This document shows positions 23,370 through 32,194 of a DNA stretch of 64,000 nt, piece by piece. The DNA is from Dipteris shenzhenensis. Lineage: Eukaryota > Polypodiophyta > Polypodiopsida > Gleicheniales. The translations under genes and the position numbers were made by a program. The notes below the pieces were generated by a model, which saw only the letters and a list, made by a program, of their open reading frames with translations, was not told where the DNA came from and did no database searches. Position 1 is the first letter of the stretch; each line of letters starts with the position of its first letter. The DNA lies in the NCBI GenBank assembly GCA_047967505.1, contig CM106539.1. One strand, 5' to 3'.

Positions 23370-26300
23370 TCTATACGGATGCATGGAGTGATGGTGATAA
23401 TAGCCCTCCGCCATTACCTCATGAAGCCGTCGAGGAGGAGGTGTTTGATGATATGGTGCGGGATTTAAATGTCCATCAAGGGGGGGATAATAGCATGGAG
23501 CAGGATGATCTTTTTACTGCAGCATCGACTCCACTGTTTGAGGGGTGCACATTCTCTGTTCTACGTGCCTCCCTTGAGTTACTAAACTTGTAAACCATCT
23601 ATGGATGGAGTAATGCAAGTTTGAATGTATTACTCAAGTAAGCTTTAAAGTCGATTTTGCAAACATGGTGAATTATGCTAGTGGGTCAATTACTCGAATG
23701 CTTTTCCTCATTTATGGTCTTCACATGTAGGCTATTGTGTAAAATGCCTACAAGGGAGAATAAACTACCGACCTCAAGAGATATGGCAAGGCAACATGTG
23801 ACCTCTCTTGGAGGATTAGATTACAAGCGCATCCATGCATGTGTCAATGATTGCGTTTTGTTTCGTGGACTACATAAGGATGCAAGAGAGTGTCCTACTT
23901 GTGGAGAGGCAAGATATAGAGCAGATCTCAAAACCTTGGACGTGCCTCATAAGGTATTGCGACATTTTCCCATAATCCCTCGCATCCAACATATGTTCAA
24001 GTGCAAATCTATTGTAGAGCTCATGTCATGGCATTCCTCCCATCGATCAACCGATGGCAAGTGGAGAACTCCCACGGACTCTCCTGCGTGGAAGCATATT
24101 GAAGACACATGGCCAAGCTTCGAGGAAGAACCTAGGAGCTTGAGACTTGGATTGGGTATGGACGGTGTGAACCCATTTGGTCTCAAAAGCACGTCTTACA
24201 GTGTATGGCCAGTGGTATTGGTGAATTACAATCTTCCACCCTCCATGGCTATTATGAAAGGACATGTTATGCTGTCCCTTCTAATTCCACGGAAACATAA
24301 AGTCAAAAACCCTGATGTTTATTTGGAGCCTTTGATTGATGAGCTAGAGATACTTTGGAGAGGTATCGAGGTGCATGATGTGAGCAGGCCTCCCTCATCA
24401 CGAGACTTCAACTACAAAGCAGTCTTGATGTGGACGATGCATGACTTCCCAGGCTATGGCGAGTGTTTAGGTAAGCATTGCATTTTTAATTATGAATAGG
24501 CAAAGGATGTGGCACCCTAAATCCACCTTCCACTCTTAATTGCATCTATTGTTCAGGTCTCACTACATCCGGTTACCATGCACGTCCTGTTTGTGGTCCT
24601 TCGCTAGTTGCCTCACGGGCAGATGCATTGAATAAGGTCATCTATGAGAATCACCATCGATTTCTCCCACCTGATCATCCTAGATATGTTGCCCCTTGGA
24701 ATGAAGTCCTCCCACAATCACTCACCGTGGGAGATTGGATGAGAATTTGGGACGGTTCCACGACTCCTCCACCACTTGGCATGAGCCGGTAAGGGTTTGT
24801 AACTATTGGCTGCAAGTAAAGATTGGCTATATTGGCCGAAAGTAAAGATTGCACACTAACACTTTATTTTGTTTAGATACTCCATCTTTTATCGTTTACC
24901 ATATTGGTCCCACCTCAAGATCAATCACCTGCTTGATCCCATGCATATCTTCAAGAATATGGCATCTACCATTTGGGAGCATTTGAATGGGACACGAGAT
25001 TCGACAGGCATAAGGGAGGATCTACGTACCACAGGGAGGATGCATGAAGCTTGGCCTCAAGAGAGACCAAATGGGCATGTTTTTTTACCTCATGCACCGT
25101 GGATGTTATCAAAGCTAAAGATGGTGACGGTGACTCGCGCGCTATTACTACACTGCGTACTCCCACTAGATGCATGAGGTGTTTGAAGGGAGCCTTTACA
25201 AAGAGCAAGAAAAGAGATGTAGAGCAATTATATGGCTTGAAATCTCATGATTGGCACAAGATGCTCCAAGTAAGTATTTTATGTGCATAATATCTTTTTC
25301 CTTTCAAATTTGTGAGTGAATAGCTATAAGCAACTAATCAACCACCTCCTCGCGGGTTCAGTTCATACTACCTACTAGTGCATCGAAGGACGTGAAAGAT
25401 TGTATTTACAAGATGGGCAAGCTTGTGAGGTATGTGAGCTCAAAGGAAATAGATCCTACCACGCTTGAGAATGCTCGAGTTATGTCAGTGGAGGAGACAT
25501 TTCCATGTTCTATTCTCACAAGCCAACTACATCTCATAGTGCATTTGGTGGATGAGATTGCTATATGCAGTACTATACATGCACGATGGTTGTTCTTTTT
25601 GGAGCGCTTCATGAAGACCTTGAAGGGCTTCGTGAGACAAAATGCAAGACTCGAAGGTAGCATGGCCGAGGGTTGGTTGGTACAAGAGTCACATGTATAT
25701 ATTTCTGAGTTTCTTGTTGATGTGGATAGCTCTCTCCCACGACTATGGAGAGATGATGAAGACCTAAGGATGACCTCTATTGTGCCTCAAGGGAAAGGAC
25801 ACAACAAAGTAATAGACATGGAGTTGCATAATAGTATCAATCTCTTTTGCGTGCTTAACAGTGATGTGATGAAAATATGGGTGACAAGATACGAGGATGC
25901 AAAGGCAAGAAGACAAGAAGAAAGGGCCCTCTTTCGTACACACCACGGATCTCATGTGCCATACCCTCAGTATCTAAGAGCACTTCCAAAGGATATTCAT
26001 GTGGATTGGCTACTTGATGAAATGGAGAAAGCAAAGAAAGACGAGGGGATGCATATCACAATGGAAGAATGGGAGTATGCTAGGGGATGCATGAGCAAGG
26101 TCGGTATATAGAATGTTATGCATAGTTAGGAGCTTTCAATAATTTAGATTGCTTATTTAATTGATTTTTTCTTGGTGTAGTGCACTATGTTCAATGCTAT
26201 ATGGTGTGAGGGCAAGCATTTTCGAACACAAAGGATTGATGATAAGAGAAACACACAAGATTGTGGCATCATTGCTAGCTTTGAGGGAGCCAATGGAGCC

Positions 26301-26959
26301 ATGGATGATTATTGTGGCATAATCCAAGATATTATTATGCTTGACTTCCGACGCTTCTTTGTGTATGTTTTGGATGTAAAGTGGTTTAAGGATGTGGTGG
26401 AAAGAGGCCCTAATGCAACAATCAAACGCCATGCAAGTGGCTTTGTAACTATTGACTCCACAAAGTTTTGGCAAAGTAGGAAGGACACACTAGTACTACC
26501 GCAACAATGTGAACATGTACTGTGCACACATATAAAAATACTCGCTTTTAAATATTTGATGCAAGAAAAGTAACATGATTGTATTTGTATTTGAATTAGC
26601 TTGTCTATCAACCAATGGTGGATAATAATAGATGGTGGCATGTCATACCTATTATACCACGTTCCAAAGTGATGTATAGTACATTTACTAATATGGAGCC
26701 TATGGAGGATGATCATGGCCATGGACGTGATGATGACCATGATATGAGAGAGGAGGATGATCATGAGATAGGAGATATAGATATTGAGGCCATTACCTGT
26801 GAGGACGAGCCTACCATTCGAGATGCTGATTTCGATGAGCACATGAGTGGCACAAGTAGTAGTGGGTTGAATGTATTTGTAGATCTAAACACTTGTTTGG
26901 ATTTTGAAGTAGATAGTTTGGCAAGGGTTGATCTCATTGAGGATGAGATTGAACCATAG
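23370..26959 (+). pseudogene. TNP2-like (Transposase_21) CACTA transposase of CACTA-2
   Basis: Exons can be followed by comparison with CACTA-3: about 23370-23637 (STPLFEGCTFSVLRASLELL), 23726-24470 (HACVNDCVLFRGLH, CPTCGEARYR, LGLGMDGVNPFGLKSTSYS, VLMWTMHDFPGYGEC), about 24557-24789 (GLTTSGYHARPVCGP), 24877-25268 (LPYWSHLKINHLLDPMHIFK, LKGAFTKSKKRD, GLKSHDWHKMLQ), 25362-26101 (FLERFMKTLKGFVRQNARLE, GSMAEGWLVQESHVYISEF), 26181-26519 and 26615-26959 (acidic tail). The Cys pairs, DGVNPF and the HLLDPMHIFKN block are family hallmarks. Damage includes a TAA in the first exon and a one-base frameshift near 25100-25115, so it is inactive. It would act in the nucleus, cutting element ends. Confidence 0.88.
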
Positions 26960-27124
26960 CCCCATAATTGATATTGGTAAAACTATTTTACATATTGTCT
27001 CATTCTCCTCATCTCACTTAATTCTTGTATATGTGGGCTTGCAAAAAATTATGTGCTTTGGTAATCATGGGCAATGTTTGGAAAGCAATGATGTACACCA
27101 AAATCTCACTTTTTGTATTCTCTG

Positions 27125-27660
27125 ATTTGCGTCTATCTATGCATCTAAATGCGCGTCTGATTCTCAGTGTAAACGCGCAAATAAACGCGCTAATCTCGGG
27201 GGGGTCACTATGTATAAACCCTCTATATCACGTGCGTTCAAGGCCTATTTTCAAAATCCCTTATCTGTAAATTTTTCATTAATAAAATGTACCCCTTTTC
27301 TATACAAATCTGTAAATTTTTTCCAAAACTATTTTAAATGGTCCCTTATGTATATTTATTTCTATAAATTTTAGAAATTAAAAATATCCTTCAGTTGAAC
27401 TCACGTGATAGGGTTACATATGATGAGTGACCCCCCCGAGGTGCTAATACACGTGCAAATAGACGCGCTAATAAACGCGATGTTAGACGGGCCCGTATTT
27501 TCTCAGGTTAGATGCGCACATAGACGCAGTAATTTACGCGCAAATAGACGAGCTTTTGGACACGCATTTAGATGCACCCATAATTCCTCTACTAAAGCAA
27601 TGCCTATAGACGTGCCCACTATTTTGCGCGTCTACCAAGCGCATCTATAGTTGCTTTGTG
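27125..27660. repeat. Right subterminal array of CACTA-2
   Basis: Copies of AAACGCGC, TAGACGCGC, AGATGCGC and GCGCGTCTA continue to the terminal repeat. MITE copy 2 is inserted in it. Confidence 0.8.
27195..27440 (+). mobile_element. hAT-like MITE, copy 2
   Basis: Terminal inverted repeats are CTCGGGGGGGTCACT at the left and AGTGACCCCCCCGAG at the right; both ends then carry an ATCACGTG-type word about 30 bp in. The flanks GCGCTAAT (27187-27194) and GTGCTAAT (27441-27448) form an 8-bp target duplication with one mismatch, as expected for the hAT superfamily. There is no coding capacity. Confidence 0.9.
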
Positions 27661-27668
27661 TTGTTGTG

Positions 27669-27857
27669 GGACCCTTTCTTCCTCACCAATGCTCTATTGC
27701 CATGGCTGCTTAAATGGAAAGAAGTAGAATATCCAAGAGCATATGTGCAGCAAAATATGCTATGTAATGAAAAGGATATGGAGTTCATGTATGTAATGAA
27801 GCATTGGCAGGACTTGGGGTCATGTCGTAATGTAACAAAAAAGCTTGCAATCTGTTG
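27669..27857 (+). pseudogene. FCP1-like gene, copy 1, 3' part beyond CACTA-2
   Basis: Directly after the GGA duplication the frame reads FFLTNALLPWLLKWKEVEYP followed by RAYVQQNM and ends at the stop at 27855-27857. This matches the block LSDQLLPYLLDIANARESVP of copy 3 (51929-52753, minus). Removing CACTA-2 therefore restores continuity with the HAD motif IV block that ends near 20575. Confidence 0.7.
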
Positions 27858-27892
27858 ATACATTTTGTAATTGCTCTTTGATATGCCCTTTT

Positions 27893-28726
27893 AGGGACTA
27901 TGTGATCCAAGGCAACACTTATACATAAATAAATGGTTCTCTTTTAGTATTCTATCAACATGTGGTATTTAATATTCTCTTGAAGAAAGTGTGTGTTGCA
28001 TGGTTATGCACAACTGATTGAAAGATTGAGAATTCTAGAATCTAAGTATTGTTTGTGTACATGCTTTTTTGGGAAGGGGTTTGAGTTAGTCAATTAGTTA
28101 ATTAGTTAGTAGATATCATCATAACAGAGAGCTAAATTAATGCACCAGGTGGTTGCTAGTGGTCTAGTTGTAGGTAGCTACCATCATAACAGTGACCATA
28201 ATTTTTGTAGGTGGTAGCTACCACCACAACACAGAGCATAATGTTTGCCAGGTGGTAACTACCAACATAATAGGTGGTAGCTACCACCACACATAATTTT
28301 GATACAATCTAGGGAATATGCGATCCAAGGCAATGTATTTCACTTATACATGAATAAATGGTGCTCTTTGAGTATTCTATCGACATGTGGTATTTAATAT
28401 TCTCTTGAAGAAAGTTTGTGTTGGATGGTGATGCACAACTGATTGAAAGATTAGAATCTTAGGATTGCTTGTGTACATGCCTTTTTTGGAAGGAGTTTGA
28501 GTTAATCAATCAGTTAATTAGCTAGTAGATACCATCATAACAGAGAGCCGAATTTATCCCAGGTGGTTGCTAGCGATTGAGTTGTAGGTAGCTACCATCA
28601 TAATAGTGAACATAATTTTTGCCAAGTGGTAGCTACCACCACAACAGAGAGCATAATGTTTGCCAAGTGGTAACTACCAACATAACAGGTGGTAGCTACC
28701 ACCACACATAATTTTACCTAGGAGGT
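27893..28726. repeat. ~417-bp tandem duplication with GGTGGTAGCTACCACC palindromes
   Basis: Unit one runs 27893-28310 and unit two 28311-28726. Shared blocks include GATCCAAGGCAA, CATGTGGTATTTAATATTCT and GATGCACAACTGATTGAAAG-like text. Each unit ends in four to five copies of the perfect or near-perfect palindrome GGTGGTAGCTACCACC spaced about 35 bp. It lies between the FCP1-like gene end and the convergent transposase-like copy X2. Confidence 0.8.
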
Positions 28727-29169
28727 CAAGCCATAAAGTAGCCCATAGCTAGCATCATGGGAGAGATCACCTACTCTAGAGGAAATTGATAGTAACCACA
28801 TACAATGACATTGCTCACAATATTAACCCTCTTCTTTGATGCTAGGCTAGCATGAGGCACCTTGACTCCATGCACCTAAATGTGGATGCCTAGTCATCAC
28901 AAATGTGTAAACCTATTCTACATTAAGTGCCCCATTTTCAAGTATTGCTAATGAGATCAAAGTCATGAAAAGAACCAATGAAAACAGAGAACAAAATGCA
29001 CTTCATTTAATGGAAGTTATCAAGAAAGTAAGCGGTAGCCTATACTTGTTCCTATTTCTAATCTTTGCTAACTTCTTAGATTATGTGATAGCATTGTATT
29101 ACATGATGCTTGTTCTACATATCAAATGGAATGTTGTTATAGACAACTTCATACACTCTAGAGGACAAT
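28727..29169. other. Unassigned spacer
   Basis: No feature recognised. The plus-strand open frame at 28965-29249 overlaps the end of X2 and has no recognisable similarity. Confidence 0.4.
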
Positions 29170-30215
29170 ACATATGTTCTCACACATCCTTCTCACTTGA
29201 TAGCTCTAACAAGGTGGGACTCAATGAAGACTTCAGGCTCCAACCTTAAAAGCTTGTACTCGTATGGATTTCCTTGAGTTTGCTTGTACTAAAATCCTCT
29301 AACCACAAATGAACCTTGACCACAAACATTCCCCCATGCATCTTTAAGTGGAACGGTTGTCTTTTCCTTCCCTTGTGTGCATTTTAGAATATAGAAATCC
29401 ACAAGCTCATCATTGTCATGAGGAGCTATAACAACAAAATTATCACCAACACAAAGTGCATTACTCAAGGAATCATGGTGTCCATCAAATGCTGGATCAT
29501 TAGTTTCGTCCTCATCTTCAATGATATTCTCTGAGGGTTGTAGGGTAACATAATCACAAAAGGGCACGTGTGATGTATTGGAACACCTCCTCCATTTTTC
29601 CTACATGCAAGCACTACAAAAACATAAAAATTGCCTGCACCTTAAAGCTATTCCATTTGTTAAAGAATAGCTCAACACACAATGCAACTCATGTGAATTA
29701 GGCACAACTTTACAATCCCAATTCTTGCTTTTGTCCACATCACCTTCCTTGATTTTTCAAAACACTTGGGTAATGGAGAAAGCCTTTTAGGGGTATGTGG
29801 GATTAGCCCCTTCAAACAATGTCTCTCTTAGAAATAACACCACTTCCTTTGCACATTGGATCTTTGCACCATTTGCTTTAGCTGCTCATGATTGAGATGC
29901 CTTTTAAGAACAGCCCCTGCACCACGTGTTCACCCTTTCCATGTCCTGAACCAAAAAAATTATGTGTCATTTTCATTCCTGTCATTGTGCCATATCGAGA
30001 AACGAAGTAAAAAGGCCTCTGCTTTGAATTGTGAGGCTATCCCATCTGACCACACCCAATGTTCATTGACCTGAATGCCTTGATCTTTCATCCATTTATA
30101 ATGGAGCATAAAGCAATGCTGAACAAAATGAGTGTCATGCATCCTATCATCGGATATATAAAAGTGATAGTGTTTATGAACGATGCCTACAATATGCACA
30201 AACACAATTTGGACA
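29170..30215 (-). pseudogene. Transposase-like gene, copy X2
   Basis: Minus-strand motifs match X1 in order: HYHFYISDDRMHDTHFVQH (about 30165-30110), EHWVWSDGIASQFKAE (about 30070-30020), NFFGSGHGKGEH (about 29963-29928) and, after a one-base frameshift, GAGAVLKRHLNHEQLK. The C-terminal domain is well preserved: NALCVGDNFVVIAPHDNDEL, KDAWGNVCGQGSFVVRGF (29567-29289), then a TAG stop and YKQTQGNPYEYKLL to ESHLVRAIK (29275-29190). The N-terminal part is lost at 30215, where an inverted Copia-A LTR piece begins. The gene converges on FCP1-like copy 1, about 1.3 kb away. Confidence 0.6.
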
Positions 30216-30540
30216 AAAGAAGCTTCGATGGCATGGTGGAAATAGTAGAAGACGGAGGCTGGATGCTAAGGAATCAGGGTTGCTATAGCCAGTGATGGCT
30301 TCATGGGCTTGCTCTTATATAGCCACCAATCATAGTCGGTTAGGCTCAATTGGGTGGCCGATCCAGTCTGCCCAAAATGGTCGACTAGGGGTCGGTCCTA
30401 AAATAGGCCACCAACCATACGATAGAACCGGTGTGCAAAATAGAGCAACTAACCTACGGTCTCTGTTCGGCCCACAGCTATCTTGTGCCTTTGGAAATGA
30501 GAAAGCCTCCTGCATAGTGGATGTACTGAGGTAGATCTAC
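30216..30540 (-). mobile_element. Inverted LTR fragment of Copia-A
   Basis: Its reverse complement matches the LTR upstream of Copia-A2 (about 44890-45165): shared words include TGGCTATATAAGAGCAAGCC, CCTGATTCCTTAGCATCCAG and GTTAGTTGCTCTATT. The TATATAAG word is probably the LTR TATA box. It lies head to head with the plus-strand LTR end of Copia-A1 at 30607. Confidence 0.75.
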
Positions 30541-30606
30541 AAGGGCACTTTCAAAGAACCAAAAGAGATCCAATCCATGCATTGGCACTCCAACCAAGTT
30601 ACAATA

Positions 30607-32194
30607 TAAGCGCACGGTTGGGAGGCAGCACCATCTATTGTATCAGTTCTATAGTAATCAAAATTTTGATTCTCCATACTATCTTGTTTTCTCTCGTGTA
30701 CGAGATATTGTTATCTGTTAAGCACAGACGTTTTATTTTCTTACATGGTATTAGAGCCTGGACTCTAGCAAGAAGATTTGGTAGTGTGTTTCTACTTGTG
30801 AGCAGATTGTGAGAGATGGCCCAGCCCGCAAGACTGCGAATCCCACCATTCAACGAAAGCAAAAAGTTGGACGGCTCTAACTATCCTCTCTGGAAGTTCA
30901 AGATGAAGACCATCCTAAGCACATATGAGCTTTTGGACACTGCTACTGGGGTGGTCGTGAGGCCGAGGATCTAGCCAATGCAGGACAACAGATAGGACCA
31001 ATTGTAGATGAGATTCTCACGTAGACAAGAAGAAATGCAAATGCACTGTGTTCTATTGTCTACAGTGTTAGTGATTCCATCATGGTGTTAATTCAACATG
31101 TCATCACAGCGGAGGAAGCATGGACGGTCTTGAAAAATCAGTACGAGACCACGAATTAGATGCGGATTCAGAATCTGGAGACTCAACTCGCAAACGAGAA
31201 GTTGTCTGAGTCTGAAGCAGTAGAGAAGTTCATCACCAGGGTGAAGAATCTACACGATCAGATGACTACGATCGGTATCACCATAACCAGCGAGAATCTA
31301 GCACGAAGGTGCATATGGATTCTCCCACCAAAGCCGACGGCACATTGGATAATTACAAGGCTCAACTCATCGCAAAAGGATTTGCACAGGTACATGGTTT
31401 TGATTATCAAGATACTTTTGCTCCCATAGCTCGACTAACCACAATTCGCAATGTTTTGGCTTTAGCTGCCACGGGAAGTTGGCCCGTGTTTCAGATGGAT
31501 GCAAAATCTACCTTTCTGAATGGAGATCTCAAGGAGGAGGTATACATGGAACAACCACCAAGTTTTGAGATCCCTAGTTCAGAAGGTAAACTCTGCAAAC
31601 TGAAGAAGGCACTTTACGGGCTGAAACAACAGGCCCCACGAGCATTGTACCAACGAATTGATGCCTACTTTCTCCAAAACGGGTTCAGGAGGAGCCCATC
31701 TGATGCAAATTTGTATATCTTCAGAGAAGGAGGTAGGTGTATGATCGTGGTCCTTTATGTGCACAAACTTGTCATAATAGGGAACCATGAAGAGAAGATC
31801 TCATAGATGAAGCATTTGCTAGGAATAGAGTTTGAAATGATAGATATCGGATTGATGCATTTTTGTTTGGGGATTGAAGTTTGGCACGAGCTGAAACAGA
31901 TCTTCATTTCATAGTTGTAGTATGCTAGAGAGATACTAAAGGCATTTGGCATGGCTAAGTGCAAAACAGTTGGTACCCCTATGGAGGTTGATGCGAAGCT
32001 CTCAAACGAGGATTCATCACCACTGGTGGATGAAGCGAAGTACAGAAGGCTTGTGGGCAGCTTGATTAACCTGTGCAACACACGGCCGAACATTAGTTTT
32101 GCGACTGGTGTACTAAGCAGGTTTTCCAATAAGCCCCGAGAGAACCATTGGAGGGTAGGGATGTGGGTGCTGAAATACATCAAAGGCACACTTG
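30607..32194 (+). mobile_element. Copia-A1, internally deleted Copia retrotransposon
   Basis: The end of a 5' LTR (GGGAGGCAGCACCATCTATT to TTACA, 30620-30745) is followed by a primer site TGGTATTAGAGC (30746-30757), complementary to the initiator Met-tRNA end. The gag start is MAQPARLRIPPF at 30816, and a UBN2 gag part (EAVEKFITRVKNLHDQM) runs to about 31308. The reading then jumps to reverse transcriptase (DNYKAQLIAKGFAQVHGFDY), so protease and integrase are missing. In the reverse transcriptase the usual YVDD is YVHK, and TAG stops occur at 31804-31806 and later. The sequence breaks off at KGTLD near 32194 and continues as Copia-B. Confidence 0.85.
30746..30757 (+). other. Primer binding site of Copia-A1
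   Basis: TGGTATTAGAGC, one base from the consensus TGGTATCAGAGC for initiator Met-tRNA priming, directly follows the LTR terminal CA. Confidence 0.8.

Larger units (their letters stand above)
20586..27668. mobile_element. CACTA-2, complete 7.1-kb CACTA transposon
   Basis: The left end CACAACAAGACAAAGCACCC and the right end (reverse complement CACAACAACACAAAGCAACT) are terminal inverted repeats, followed inward by ATAGACGC or ATAGATGC. The 3-bp target duplication GGA is at 20583-20585 and 27669-27671, the length normal for CACTA elements. It carries a TNPA-like gene on the minus strand and a TNP2-like transposase on the plus strand, diverging from a central region. It is inserted in the FCP1-like domain of copy 1 and itself contains MITE copy 2. 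Confidence 0.92.

Noticed and set aside
26309-26842. 177-residue minus-strand open frame
   Set aside because: It is antisense to the C-terminal exons of the CACTA-2 transposase, which match CACTA-3.
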